Shown: positions 28,956-42,538, counted from the first letter of the stretch. The stretch: DNA of 64,000 nt from Hydractinia symbiolongicarpus (GCF_029227915.1 NC_079879.1:12090001-12154000); one strand, 5' to 3'. The notes: generated by a model from the sequence alone, not told the origin. Numbers and translations are program-made.

Positions 28956-29994
28956 TACCCTGCCTGAATATATTTCATCCCACAATAGGTCTTTTTTCAA
29001 AAAATAAGGGCTGTCCCTTTAGCAAATCAGCAGAACTACACTGCCCCAGGCGTTTGTCAAATATTTTGCGAACTAACAGGAGTAGTACATCAAATTAGTG
29101 ATGTTTGCCTTGTTGTTAGCAGTTTCCCCAACTTCAAGTAAGTAGCTAGCTATCTAGCTGAATAAGATTTATTGATATTTACTACTTAGCTATAAGTTTT
29201 TGCCAACTTAAAGGTATGACACGGAGCATTAACAGCTTTTATAAACAAACTAATAAGTAGCTACCTGCTCACCACACAAGCCAAACGTCCGAAGATTTCA
29301 CACGATCCCTTGCATACTTTCGATATCAAACATTTGGTTAATCGTAACGTGGTCAGAAAGCGGCTTCGGATAATTTGGTACATAGTACTTTATTGAGAAT
29401 TTTATATATCTAATTTGCTGACCAACATATGGTAAAAAAATCATAGTTTCTGATAACAAAATTATAAAATTACTGATTCAGTATAAAGAAATACAGTACT
29501 GACGTTTAAGATTAGCTACGGAATAAAACAAAGCAGTAAAAAGGTTTCTCTAACATCTCTTTTCTTTACAAAACAAAGAGCAGCGTAATACCCGAAAAAA
29601 ATAATACAGGTTTGACCGGTTTAAAACCTGTTTATATTTTGTGATTTAAGTGGGGGGAGATAAAAAAGCAATAAAAAATTCAAAAAATCATAGTATGCAC
29701 TTGATAAAAAAGCAAATACTGTAATTTAATCAAAACTTATTTAGATATTTAAATGTTCTGCTTGAGTTTAATAACCATTTTTTATAATAATTTTTTTTTC
29801 GGAAAAGGTTTCAAAATTATATCACCCGTCTTCATGTTGATATGATTCGAGGAGTAAATTTTTTTTTATTATACCGAGCAGTTGCTGTTTTTTCACGAAA
29901 ACATAGGGTGTTATTTCGAGAAGCCAAAGTGCCTTCCAAAGTAAAAAAGACTTTTTTGCGCTTATTTGCGCCAAACTATTTTGCAAAAACTAAA
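28956..29994. other. Intergenic space upstream of OGA
   Basis: AT-rich, with no gene recognised. The OGA 5' untranslated region must lie in its right part; an in-frame upstream Met at 29842 exists but its N-terminal extension looks non-conserved. Confidence 0.4.
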
Positions 29995-32753
29995 ATGGTT
30001 GTTGCTGAAGAAAAGCGTTTTCTTTCAGGAGTCGTGGAAGGTGTGTAGAAGTTTTATAGCTAGCAATGTTTTAAAGTTTCAGATGAAACAAAAAACGGAA
30101 ATGAAAGACTTGTGTTTTTAATTTTAGGGTTTTATGGAAGACCTTGGACATGTACTCAAAGAAGGGAGTTATTTTCTCGGTTAGTGTATTTTGTATTCTT
30201 TATTGCATACAAAAGTAGCTTGGGATAAAAGATGGCTTCTTGCTTATGGTTTAGTTATAAAAGTTTACAAAACTTGGCAGATTTTTGGGGCACACTTTCT
30301 TGTAGGTTGTCCATACTCATAATGCTTCGCTTTTTGTGCAGACATCGGAGGCGGTTAAGGAATAGCTTTTAACCGGAAATTTTTTTGGCCTATTTAAGGT
30401 AGTTAAGCTTGTCTGTTAGACGCTAGGAAGTTTAAGCTTGTCTGTTATGGCATGCCTAAAATCTGGTTATATTTTAACACAAGGGTGCGGACTTGCCGAA
30501 AACGCTGTATATATGAGGGTGGCTGCAGGTTTTTTTTTTTAGGGTTTTCATCAGTAGCCACCCGGAAAAGCCTGAAAAGCGCCCAAAATGCAATGCGGGC
30601 AATCTCATTGTTCTCAAATTTTGTCGAGAAGTAGGAAAGGTGCTATTTTGTAGTCATGCTTCTATTTAGTTTATTATTTCTGGGATTTTATTACAGCTAT
30701 TTATCGAATAAATGATAGAAAAAACAGTCTTTCGCTACCACTACTCAACATTAAAAAAATAAGTTATACACTAGTCGATAGCCCAAGGAAAATCTCCGGT
30801 TTCGCCCGTCCTTTTTATACCGCATTGCGTGCTTCTCGCTATTGCGCAGCTAAGCTACCATTTTGCGTGACAAACGGACGGACAGACGTATACGGGCATT
30901 ATAATATTAAAAGAATAAGTTATGCATGAAAAAAATCTTTAAAAAAGTTTTTTTTAAACGCAGGAAGTCACCCAACAGCCCCCATGAATTTTGTGGCATT
31001 TCCGGCAAGTCAGCACCCTCATATTTCAACAGCTATTTTTCATGTGTAACTTACCAAGTTGTTACAAGTAATATCTGGTGTCATTTGAACCCTCAAAACA
31101 GGGCTGGCTAGTCAGTTAGGGATTAAAAACTTAGAAATTTGTAAAAAATTTGGCCATCAATGCAAGCCAATAAACAGCAATTTTAAATGATAACTTGTTT
31201 CAATGGAGCATTTGTGCACTATTTTACATTATTTCTAAGGACTTTCGGTATGCAAGCTAGTATTTTATGCAAAGCAATAATTGTTGATAATGGCTGTTTG
31301 TTTTTTAATGTTTTAATGGTCTGTTTTAACGTTCATTAAGAGAGATCTGGTGTGATAAAACTTTTTTCACAACGCAAAGTATATATTTTGTTCCTGATTA
31401 AAACTCATGAATGCTGTATTTTCAGTTTGTCTAGTGAATAAGCTCAAAACTAGTCTTTAGGGGACAAAATGCTAAGAAACTTTTGTGATAAGGAATAAAA
31501 TGCAAGATGTTAACATGATTCTCCAAAAATAGATTATTTTCCTTAAAAAATTTTTATTGTGCCACAATTTAACAGAAAATTTGACATATCCACTTACTTA
31601 GGTAAAAATGCAGGACCATATAAGATGGTTGTTATCAAATCCATTCAGATTTTTTTGGAAGCATAAGTTATTCTTGAAAATGGGTGTTGACGCCCGAAAC
31701 GTGTTAAAACAAATGTTGTTTTTTGGAAGCACTTAACAAAAAAAATCTACAAAAACATTTTATTTGTGGTGTTGGTCTGCCCAATCGGGAAGCGCACTTG
31801 CCATAAAAGGGCAATGTGCATACTTGAGTATTTCATGAAAAATATTAATTTCGCGTTCTTTCTCCAGCCCACCAATCCAAGCCAGAAATGTTATTGTATG
31901 GCAACAGCAAAACACAAAAGCATTCATAATAGCTATAACTTTTTATGCTTTTACTGGTTTCTTATTTATATTTTATGTGATAATTTAGTCTTGTGTGAAT
32001 CTGTAAAAATAAACACACAGAATGATTCATGTAGGCAGGGGAAGATGCTTAGAAACTTCTCCTATCTGAACCTGGATATGCTTATACATGTTATGCTTAT
32101 ATAAAAATATTTTTAGGATGAGGAAGTCTTCCATGAACACTTATATTTATGCACCTAAAGATGATACAAAGCATAGAGCTTTATGGAGACAGCTTTACAC
32201 AAAAGAGGAGGAGAGTGAGTATATTTTTTGAATATACACATATAACGCTATATAAACTTAATATTTATATATACACATTGAAAATTGTAGATAAACTCAA
32301 AGTCCTCATTGATGCTGCTGATAGTGAAGATGTCACATTTGTATATGCAATTTCTCCTGGGTTAGACATTTCTTTTGCAAGTGCAGCTGATACATCTGCA
32401 TTAAAACGAAAAATGAAACAGGTTTGTTGTTTACTTTATGTTTTGATAAAATTTTATGCTTAGAAATTTAATAAAAAACCTTTTTGTTCCTAATTTGTTC
32501 AGAATTTGGTAATGATTTTTATAGGTCAGTAAGCTTGGCTGTCGAGCCTTTGCTTTACTCTTTGATGATATTAACCCAACATTAAAGCCTTCAGATGCAG
32601 CAGTTTACAAATCGTCAGCTCAAGCTCAAGCAACTTTAACAAATGAATTATTTACTTATTTGAAGAAACCAAGATTCCTCTTTTGTCCTACTGGTAAGCT
32701 TAGTTTCAATATCATATTTTGTAATATTCTTTTAAGTTTAAAAACTGTTGTTG

Positions 32754-32787
<34 letters not shown>

Positions 32788-35700
32788 TAATTTTCAGCCA
32801 AGATGTTGGGTAAGTTTTTTTATTAATCTAGTCTGTATGAAGTAAGCTAGTTAAGACTATTAATTTATTGAAGTTGTAGTATTGTTCCATCTCAGTTTGT
32901 TGAGCTTTCGTATTGTTTTCAGCTTTCTGTAAAGGAAGTGACCCTTTAATCTGGATTTCTGCCTTAATTTGCTTAAGTTGGATGTTAGGAAATGCTGACA
33001 TGAGTTACTTTTTTCATATGAAATTACATAATGCTTGAGCTGTAAATGTATGCTTTAAATGGAGAAGAAAATAAAGATGAAGATACTATGAAGATAACCA
33101 AGATTGTTTTCATGCAGCACTGTATTCGTGTTGATTGTCTTGGATGACTTGTTGTCATCGTAGGGCTACTTGTGTTCATACTGTGTGATCTATTATAGCA
33201 TCTCAACAACTGCACGAAGCATGCAGTGCATCAAGAACATGGATATCAAAAGATTGAAATTAAAAGGTTCTTTGTTTTTCCAAAACAACCCCCTAAAAAA
33301 ACCCCGAAAGTAGATAGGTTTTATATATAACGTAATTCTTTATGTAAATTAGAATATTTATATTTAATTTATTTAACTTCATTGACTTGGTTAACATTTA
33401 TTGTTGTCCAACTTCTTTGGAGTTTTTAGTTGGTGTATTGTGTGTGCTTGTTTTTGTCTCTGTCTGTGTGTTTTCTATGTCAATAGCAGCAGCTTTTAAA
33501 ATCCTCTATTCTTGTTTATCAATAAGAACACAAGTATTACAAAGTTGGGATCATTTCTATTAGCAACTAAAACCTTATTTAAATCTGATAACATATGAAC
33601 TCCACAATATGCTGGTCTGAAGTTCCAGAAATGGAGTGTCATATGTTGCACTTCAATGCTTGCAATTATATTTTATTAAAAAATTGAATGGACTCTGGTT
33701 TATATGGAATGCTTTCTCTTTGGCTAAATAGTTGCAAGCATTGTAGACAATTATTTTGCATCCAAACACTCACACAATATGTTTGATTACTGCAAATGAC
33801 CATACAAGTACATCCTTTTTAATTTTGGCATTAATTGTGTTGAAATGGGCAAGATATTAATATTCAAATCTGAAACTTTAAAACTACAAGAGGGATGAAA
33901 TTAGATAAAACAAAAAACTCCATTTCCATGTAGCTTGGTAGTGTGGGTGTTGGACTGGTCATTAATGGTATTTATAAAATAATTTCTAAGAACATATGAA
34001 TGTGAGTGATTGGCTATTCTTGAACATGTAATCAGTACTATGTTAAAATGTGAAGTAAATTTTAAAAAAGTAACACATTCATATGTAGCTATTCACATCT
34101 CATTGGTTTTATAGTAACTTTTTAAAACATAGTACCAACGAATTAGTTCTTTTTGCATTCTCAATGCAACAATAGCTAATTTATATGTTTGAGATTAGAT
34201 TATACAAACTTTTAGCAAGAAGGTTTTTGCCAGTTGACCAAAAGCCAAAATAAAATATGCTTAGTAAATATTTATACCTAATAAAGCTCTATACGATGTT
34301 CTTTCTTTTTAACATCTTACTGGCAAATACTTGCATAAAGTTTCATTATGATTTTCTTTTGTCCTTTGAATCTTAACCAGGATCATTCTTGCAGACAAAA
34401 AAGTTCTGTAACACATGCAGTTGTTTTGGATGTATCGTCATGTGAGAATGATTCTAAAACTCCCCCATAACACTGCTACTAAGTGGCAGTGTTACAAACA
34501 TTTTCAGACTAGAATAAAAGATTTGGTAAAAAATGTGGCATAAATTACTTGCCACATTTTTTATTGAAAATCTTTTACTATATGTGCCATGGGACTAATA
34601 AAAACATCAATAACAATCAATTTAACTTTTGACAGTAAAGGTTACATGGCACATTGTTTTGTCTGTAATGGCTACTGAGAAACTATGAAAACATTTGCAT
34701 TATTTTTACTAAATTTAAGAAAAAGTGGCATGCATTTGTTTTTTATGTATCTCAGTGGTCTTGATTCATTTACTAAGCTGCTTTTTGTTTTATCATCATA
34801 CATGCACTGTGAAACTAAGGCTGGTTAAGAGGTATCATAACTGTATTGAGTTGTGTTTAAGTTTCAAAAATATCAAAAAAATCTGCATTGTTTTATAACC
34901 CTTTTTTATTAGTCAGCCTTGCACTCACTATGCTATAAGCAAGATGATAAAACAAGAGGTTTTAGTTGCATCTAAATTCATTCTAAATTCGCACTTAATA
35001 ATATAAACATTGGAGTGGAGGATTTTAACATTGTTTACCCTGTTTTGACTGCAGATCTCAATAGAAAATTTGTATTTTAGAATACTGTAAAACAAGAGCC
35101 ATTCCAAATGTTCGAACATCTGAGTACCTTTCAACTCTTGGCAAAGATTTATTTCAGAAAATTGATATCTTGTGGACAGGTTTGTGTACTTTTTTTTCTT
35201 TTTTTCTTTGCATTTGTGAAAAATAGCTTAAGGGGGTGATGCGTGCCTAATGTGATACAATATAAAATGATGTTTTTGGGAACTGCTTCTGCAAGTTAAA
35301 ATAGAGAAGCAACCAAATAACTCTTTTAAAATTATGAATCATTTCATTTATTGCTTCTTTTCCTTATCTTTATTGATTAAGGTTGAAAATTGTGTAACAT
35401 TTTGAAAGAATCTAAATATGTCTGTTTGTCAGAAAAATGTCGTTAGTTATTGTAGAAGTTATATTTTCCTTTGTTACAATAAATAAATTTTGCGAACCGT
35501 TTCTTATTGAAATCTAGCGAAAAATAAACGAAGTGTTCGAAGCTTTGAAAAATGATAATGAAGAAAGAGTTTAATTTTTTATTTGTGATAAAATCAAGTT
35601 ATGTTAGCATCCTTTTTGCCTGTTTTAACTGGAGTTTTTTAGCAATGTTTCAGACTTAGAAAGCATTTTTTCTGGAGCTTTTTCCTCTCCTTTTTTTAAA

Positions 35701-38003
35701 CTTGTAGCAGCAGTTTTTCAACAGTTTAACCTGTCTTGTTATACATTCTTTTAAGGAAAACCAGTACTTTATTATAATATGACCTGTTACTAGGGGACAA
35801 AGTCATTCCTGAAATTATCACTAAAGAGTCGATTCAAGAACTGGGAGAAGTTTTGCAGAGAAAACCAGTTATATGGGACAATATACATGCCAATGATTAT
35901 GATCAAAGAAGAGTCTTTTTGGGAGCTTATTGTGGTCGACCAATTGAACTTTATCCTTATCTAAATGGTATCCTCACTAATCCCAATTGTGAGTTTGAAG
36001 CTAACTATGTAGCTATCCACACTTTAGGGACTTGGTATCGAATTGCATCCAGTGCTTATAATCAACTAGATGAAACCTTTGATGTTCATATGGAGGATTT
36101 GTCAGATGATGGTAGTTCTCCAATTACAGATGATGATTGTGACATGCCTGTTGATCTTCTACCACCATTAACAGCAGCCGATGTTACTTCTGTTGTTTCA
36201 GAATATAACCCAAAGAGTGCACTGAAACTTGCTATTAATGATTGGTTAGATGAATTTAATACAAATAAAAGGGCACCACTGAGGTCGTATTCTAAACGAA
36301 ATTTAAAAACAACAGTAATTAATGGTCAAACTGTTCTGTCGGCTGTACCTTACGATCTTGACATTACCAACACGACTGAAGGTATAAAATACAGTTCTAA
36401 ATGTTATATTTTTGATGGCCCATTTTTTTGCTTTTTGTTTCCAGTTTGATAACTTGATAACAGTTCAATTAAATTTGCTTCTACTGCTAGAACGAAAAGT
36501 AAGTCTAACAAAATAATTACCAGTTAAGGTACAGTATTTTATTGCTCTAAAACTTTTTCACCAATTAGGTGTTCAATTTTTGCAAAAAAAAAAACGTTCC
36601 TGCTTATCTTTTGGCATGGCCTTCTGTCTTTAGTTAGTTGTTGCAATTAAACATGGTCGTATAACTACGTTCTAATGTCCTTCTTCTTTAATACTTGTAG
36701 ATACCATTGCAACAATGATGGAAGATAAAACCAAACAAATGTGTTTAACAGATGAAGACCTTATGCTGTTAACTGAACTGTTTTGTTTACCATACGGACA
36801 TGGTGATAAAGGGAACAAACTTTTGCATGAGTTTAAGTGGCTTCTTTCAAACGTCAGTGACATATACGAACAACCACCTAGCAAGGAGAAAGTGTCACGT
36901 TGGTTTGACCGTTTGTTGCGTTGTGACGAACATTGTTCTGATGTTTATAAGCTGTTCGAACACTTCTGTAAAATACCAAATGAAGCCATTCTGTATGACT
37001 TGTATCCATATATTTGGGACTTAAAAGAGGTTGTGCTAACATTGGACACCTTCGTTCATTGGTTAAGTGATTCAATGACTACAAAATTGCCCATCGACAC
37101 CGTCAGTGTAAATCAAATGCCATTAAATATGTCCTTACCACCAATGACAGTTATGAACGACTTTATTGAACCATGGCATATTAATTATTTCGGTGGATTA
37201 ACTGTGGCTTTACATAGACTTCTTCCATTTAGTGGTGGTTTTATGTTTCTTGATCATGCTCCAGACATTCCTTCCAATAATCTTGTCAAAATTCGGACCT
37301 TTTCGCAGTCTGACAAAGTAAGACTTGACCTTTTGACTATTAACATTTTCACTTTTTTGCTTTAACATTAGCCGATAAAAATTGGGTATTTTGATGTAAT
37401 AAGCTGATATATATCCTTTATTTCCTTTCTTTGGTATATTTAACTAAAAGATTATAGCTTAAATAACCAAATTTGTTTTCGTTATAGGATGCGTTATATA
37501 AATTCTGTGCTACGGAAAACAAAGCAGAAGATTTTATGATAGATGACGATAAAATCGATATGTGCGGAGATCAGGATATAGGTCGTTACGCCACACTGTG
37601 CCCGAGAACCTTGTTTTTAATTGAGGATAACAAAGGTATTTGTGGTTACGTAGCAACTGTGCCCAATAACAAACATTTCGTAGAAGAAGTCTATACAAAA
37701 TGGCTTCCTACAATGAAAGAGAAATATGCTGACAAAGACGTATTGTCTAGTGTGGCATTCGCTGATGTTGAAAGTTGGAGCTTACCTACTTCATCACATT
37801 TAGTGTTCAAATTAAATCCAAGGGTGCATGACGAGTGTGTCATGAGAAGGATTTTAAGTTCTGCGCTTTCAGTACTTAAAGCGTCCGGATCCACTACTAT
37901 ATATCACCATCTTGAAAACGAATTTGAGTTTGATTTTTACACAAAGCTTGGATTCTTTCCTGTCAGTGACGTACAGGAAAAGCTTTTATGGAGGGCGTTA
38001 TAG
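29995..38003 (+). CDS. OGA: Protein O-GlcNAcase, nine exons, complete
   Basis: Exons are 29995-30040, 30128-30179, 32117-32214, 32291-32421, 32525-32693, 35081-35179, 35794-36381, 36701-37317 and 37488-38003, all with GT/AG junctions and one frame of 771 aa. It removes O-GlcNAc from nuclear and cytosolic proteins. The GH84 domain starts at once (FLSGVVEGFYGRPW across exons 1-2), with the catalytic pair Asp123-Asp124 in FALLFDDI and the substrate loop WDNIHANDYD near 226-235. The helical stalk (EDLMLLTELFCLPYGHG, ILYDLYPYIWDLK) follows, then the C-terminal GNAT-like domain (NKGICGYVATVPN, TKLGFFPV). The acidic linker between catalytic and stalk domains is much shorter than in vertebrates. Start at 29995 is chosen because homology begins within 10 codons. 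Introns 2 and 5 (1.9 and 2.4 kb) hold repeats. Confidence 0.95.
30767..30915. mobile_element. Helitron-like or MITE piece in OGA intron 2
   Basis: ACTAGTCGATAGCCCAAGGAAAATC followed by a GC-richer TTCGCCCGTCC...GACGGACAGACGTATACGGGC body resembles the CTAGTCGATAAAGCCCGTG-type end at 55.7 kb. AAGAATAAGTTATGCAT and AAAATAAGTTATACAC bracket it as a near-direct repeat. Confidence 0.35.
31671..31705 (+). ncRNA. Hammerhead-like remnant
   Basis: GGGTGTTGACGCCC forms a stem II-like hairpin followed directly by GAAACGTGTT, as in minimal hammerheads linked to Penelope-like elements; the CUGAUGA core strand upstream is degraded (CTTGAAAAT). Not expected to be active. Confidence 0.3.
32754..32782 (+). 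repeat. Poly-T tract in OGA intron 5
   Basis: An almost pure T run of about 26 bases just after the exon 5 donor. Confidence 0.8.
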
Positions 38004-38396
38004 TGGGAGTTAGAGTTTCTCCAGAAAGTGATTTGGGCATCCATTGTGCTTAGTCCCCAACGCGGAGCGTTACGTTTGTAAAGAATATTCTTGTATTTTT
38101 CGTTTGTTGTGTTCTACAACTTTCCCGCTAATAATTTTGTTTCAGTTAAATTTTCAAATCTGTGTACAGTGAAAAGTCTTTGGAATACCTATGTAAGAAT
38201 ACACAGAAAACACTTGTCTTGATTTATATTTTTTTACATATGTTAGTCTCTAAGGCAATATATGTTGTGTACATAATACATACATTTGTAGTATAAGAAA
38301 TTTGTTTTATAAAATTAAGTTTAAATATATGTGTACAGATACAATTTTAATTTGTTATTAAGCATGCCTTTTTACACGGAAAATCGTGTAATCGAT

Positions 38397-38429
38397 CGAT
38401 TGACAAGTGACGAGTTCACTTGTCAATCG
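38397..38429. repeat. Perfect 14-bp stem-loop downstream of OGA
   Basis: CGATTGACAAGTGA pairs with TCACTTGTCAATCG around a CGAGT loop, about 395 bp past the OGA stop and just before the Penelope-like sequence. The role is unknown; it could be a transposon tip or insertion scar. Confidence 0.6.
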
Positions 38430-38660
38430 CCGTCCCAGGGTCAGGGAAGATACAAGATGCCCTAGGGAAGAGGTTGAGCCGATAGATCTGGAACAGTGTT
38501 TCCTTCGACACTGAACAAGAAACTATAATGCATTTTGGGTTTCTTATTCGAAGGTCTGTCGCATTACGAGCACCAACAAGACTAGCGCAATGTTTTGAAC
38601 TATAAAACGTCATATTACTGTGGAAAGTTTATCATTTCTTGAACATGATAGTTTAGTAGG

Positions 38661-38691
38661 CGACGTTTCGGGAGATCCTCCCATCATCGGG
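38661..38691 (-). ncRNA. Hammerhead-like motif in PLE pseudo-LTR
   Basis: Reading minus, CCGATGA, then a GGGAG/CTCCC stem, then GAAAC-GTC. This matches a minimal hammerhead (core, stem II, GAAA, two-base-pair stem III ACGU and cleavage triplet GUC) except that U4 of CUGAUGA is C. Stem I pairing is poor. Such ribozymes are known in PLE pseudo-LTRs. Confidence 0.5.
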
Positions 38692-38850
38692 CAAAGTAAA
38701 ATGATGTTGAGCATGTATTTATGTAATTGCAGAGGATCGAAATTCATAAAAATTAACCAATCAGAAACGAGCTGATAATTACAGTTCATTTTTCGAACCT
38801 AGGGCCGGTAACCAAATCCCAGGAAGTCGATACGATATGCTGTTTATGTG

Positions 38851-41043
38851 TTAGTTATGTTCTACACTGTTGATCGTTTCTTTAATCTTCGTGGCCGTTG
38901 TTCTAAATTCTCTGTCAATGATTTTCTTCTCATCCCAATTAAACTGATAACTTCTGCTCCAGCTGTGGTCCGCAATTTCGTTTTTATTCACATCTCCGTT
39001 TCTCACTGCGCGCATATGTTCTTGTACTCGTTGCTTAAACTTTCTTTTTGTTTCGCCTATATACACTGCATCACAATCTTTACACGGGATTTCGTAAACA
39101 ACATTGCTTTGTTCTTCCAGGTTTATTTTGTCTTTTGGTGTAGACAAAGTGCTTCTTAGGGTGTCTTAAGAGTTAAGAATGCATTTGATCTTGTGTTGCC
39201 TTAAAACTCGAAGGATCTTGCTGGTACCTGGTACGAAGGGTAGGAATGCTGATGCGATAAATTCTTCTGATGTTTCCTTCTTGTCTCCGTTGCATCTTCT
39301 CTTCATTTTATTATCTACTTGCGTGATGACTTTATGACTGTATCCATTTGCGATTAATGCATTTCTTACACGTCGAATTTCTTCTTTCATATCCTGTTTG
39401 TCACTGACTACGCTGTTGGCACGATTCAGTAATGAAGATATGACACTTTCTTTGCAAGATTTCTGATGGTTTGATTCGAAGTTAAGGTATTGGTCAGTGT
39501 GTGTTGGTTTACGATAAACTGAAACTGAGATGGAACCATTCTTGTGTTTGACCAAAGTGTCCAGGAAAGCGATACTTCCATCGTGTTCAAGCTCAACAGT
39601 GAATTTGATTTGTCGGTGTAAGCCGTTGATGTGTTCATGGAACTCTTCTAGATGAGATCTTTTGATTATGGCGAATACGTCGTCAACAAATCTTTTCCAA
39701 ACCTTTGGACGTCTGTCTGATGTGACTAATGCTGTTGTCTCGTGTGCTTGCATGTATATTTTTGCGACTACTGATAATGCAGGACCTCCCGTGTCAACAC
39801 CGTCTGTCTGAGTGTAGAAGTTCTTGTTTTGGTTAGAACAAGTTCGACCAAACGCAGAAAATCCGGTACTGGAATCTTCGTCTTTTCACCAAATGCAGCA
39901 TCGTTTTCAATAGGGTCTTTAATGATGTTTAAAGTGCCTTTTATGGGAACATTTGTGTAGAGTGATGTGACATCAAATGATATCATGCATTCGTCCTCTG
40001 CTATCTTTATTTGTCTGATGTATTCTGAAAATTCTTTTGAGTTTTTGCTGTGGTCGCTTGCTGTAAATTTGTTGAGGATAAAAGCAACAAATTTGATAAG
40101 TTGTATAACGGTGTTCCAGTGCAGGAGACTATTGGTCGAATTGGATTTCCCTGTTTATAAATTTTTGGTAGTGCGTAAAATCGCAGTGGTGGTCCGTCAC
40201 AAGGTTTCAGTCAGTAATACTGCCTATCATCGATGTATTCTTTTCTCTTTAACTTCATTAAGATATACCTCACTTCTCGTTGGATGACTTCTGTAGGATC
40301 TTTCTTGAGAAATTTGTAAGGCCTGTTTGTTGTTGATGTGTTCGTTGCACTTGTCGATGTAGTCAGGTGTATTCATGAAAACCGTTGTTCTCCCCTTGTC
40401 TGCCGGTAGGATTATGATATCTTTGTCCTTCTTTAGGTTCTTCAATGACAGTCTTTCAGATTTCTTGCAAATTGTTCTTTGGTGTTTTGCTTTTCTGTAG
40501 CGTCAGGCTTACTTTAGCTCTTACTGTGTCTGTCTCTTCTTCTGGTAGATATCTAATTGCCTCTTCCACTTTCGCAACTATTTCTTTCTTTGGAATTGAA
40601 GCTGGTGTCATACACAAATTCATTCATTTTGATAGAAGGTTTGTTTCTTCTGTCGTGAGTTGTCTGTTGGAGAGATTGACAATCCATTTGCTCTTTTCTA
40701 TACCCGTTCATGTATCATCATTGAATCTGTCATTGATTTTTTTGAACTTTTTAAGGTGTCTGTCTTTAACCGATCTCATTTCTTTTTCATACATGCTACC
40801 GTGAATATTCTTAACCTGTTTATATTGGTCGATGGAAAGTCATGATTTGATTGTGTTGTCAAGATCAAGTATTTGGCGATGTAGGGTGTTATGTGTTACG
40901 TGATTTAGGTGGATTCTTTCTTGCGACAACTGGCGACTTGCGCGCTGTAAGATTTTCTTACTTCTTTCAGTCTTTCCTCTGCAGGTAAGTCGAAGATCTT
41001 TCGGTGTAATTTCGTTGTGAAGACAACGTAGAGAAAACGTCAT
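38851..41043 (-). pseudogene. Penelope-like reverse transcriptase with GIY-YIG endonuclease
   Basis: Frames in order are MTFSLRCLHNEITPKDLRL (41043), KNLKKDKDIIILPADKGRT (about 40440), the RT palm motif A SFDVTSLYTNVPI (about 39975), motif C FVDDVFAI (about 39690), SVYRKPTHTD, then the GIY-YIG domain NVVYEIPCKDC...VYIGETKRKFKQR with REHM-like RVQEHM (39110-39040). Domain order RT then GIY-YIG is diagnostic for endonuclease-bearing Penelope-like elements. At least four frameshifts or stops interrupt it. It lies 850 bp downstream of OGA in opposite orientation. Confidence 0.85.
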
Positions 41044-41046
41044 ATT

Positions 41047-42469
41047 CCAGTTAAAACCTAGTCTTTTTTATTTTAACGCGCTTTTTTTTAAAAAACGAAG
41101 TTTTTACGGAACAGGGAATATAGGTATTTAGAAATATATTCTTGTGTTTATGTGTTATTTTTCTGATTTTTAAGTTCAAATACAAATACGTAGTTGAAAA
41201 AAAAAATTCTCATTTTCGAGGTTACTTCCCCTTCAATAGTTCCAGATGATTGATTTTTTTCTTTTTTTTTAAATGCGGAAAACAAACGCATTTGACCATC
41301 ATCTCCAAAAATGATGGCCACAATGAAAAAAATATAATTGGACAATTGCCCTGCTGCATACAATTCTTCTCTGGGAGCAACCTACCGTGGCGGGTAGTTC
41401 TCCAAGGCCTTTTTCCGAACTACAGTGTCTATAAGTGAAAGTGTGCATAAAACGCAAACTTGCAAAATAGGCGCACCTTTTTTCTCCAAAACTCACGCGT
41501 CTCAGCGTTTACTTTCTCGGTAGACGCTGGGAACAAACACATATTTCTTAAAAGGTTCTGAAACGGCACACTGGATATATAAACACTAAAAAAATGTTTA
41601 AATTTCACGGAAAATTCCTTCGGCACGCACCCAACGTTGTTAATTCATTGGTAAGGTCCAAGATACGTTTCAAATTGTTTAACAGTACAAGTTCTAGTCA
41701 TAACAGCTTGACTTAACCCATCTTACATCTTATAATGATGAAAAACAAATCGTTTTATTACATTATCACGTCAACACATATTTCAACCTAATGATCCAAA
41801 CTCATGCACAGGACATCTTGTTTACGTGCTCCAAGGATCATTATCGTAACGCCGGTCTGATGCCAGAAAAGGAATACAATGCCCTGGGGAAGAAGGTTGC
41901 CTCGTGATCATTAATTTCGCCATTTCAGTCCTCCTGCGTCTTTTGGTTCTACTTTTTACGCAATTATGGTGCCAAATTTTTTTAACTCGTTATACCTGAA
42001 TTAGCTTTTTTTTTTTAATTGTTAGTTGTCTGAATAAAATTTAAAGTACGCTGTTCTCTGCTGCGTAGCCAGCTTGAAGTGGTGACAAACTCAAAGAAAG
42101 CCCGTCTCCATGCGGCGTAATAAAGATCTCTGGGGACGATATTTAACAAAAGCTGTTTCGCAGGAACGTTCATTACGGTAGCAACAAAGCGGATAACGTA
42201 TTAGTTTCGCCGTGGGTACGACGACTCCTCCGAGAGATCGACAATTTTGTCATAGTTAGCCAAAATTTACGGAGATGTATTCAAATTAGGCAGAAACGTG
42301 TCGCATAACAAAAGAGATAATAACGCGTGTTTTTATTTACGAAATTAAAAACTGACTTTACAACATTGCGTTTTATGGTAGTAAGTGCGACCAATATTGT
42401 ATTTCGATAAGCAAGAAATCGTGGTAGCGAACGAGGCAGTTCTCTTGTGTTTTTAAGATTGACGCAGTG
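41047..42469. other. Intergenic, no gene recognised
   Basis: Short open stretches here lack conserved motifs. A GC-richer patch near 41810-42260 could be an old repeat, but I see no diagnostic ends. Confidence 0.4.
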
Positions 42470-42538
42470 TATATTCGTACGCACTTTTGCCCATTTTTGC
42501 GTACGTATATGTTCATCCGCTATTCGTACGTAAAGTGA

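Larger units (their letters stand above)
38430..41046 (-). mobile_element. Penelope-like retroelement
   Basis: The minus strand carries RT plus GIY-YIG coding sequence (41043 to 38851), then a 3' region of about 400 bp. Within that region a hammerhead-like motif (38661-38691) is followed by ATGACGTTTT at 38605-38614, the same string that starts the main frame at 41043. This is the expected layout of a 3' pseudo-LTR containing the beginning of the next unit. The 5' pseudo-LTR is missing, as sequence homology ends at the start codon. Confidence 0.75.

Noticed and set aside
38848-40845. Several plus-strand frames of 60-119 codons
   Set aside because: All are antisense to the Penelope-like RT/GIY-YIG coding sequence.
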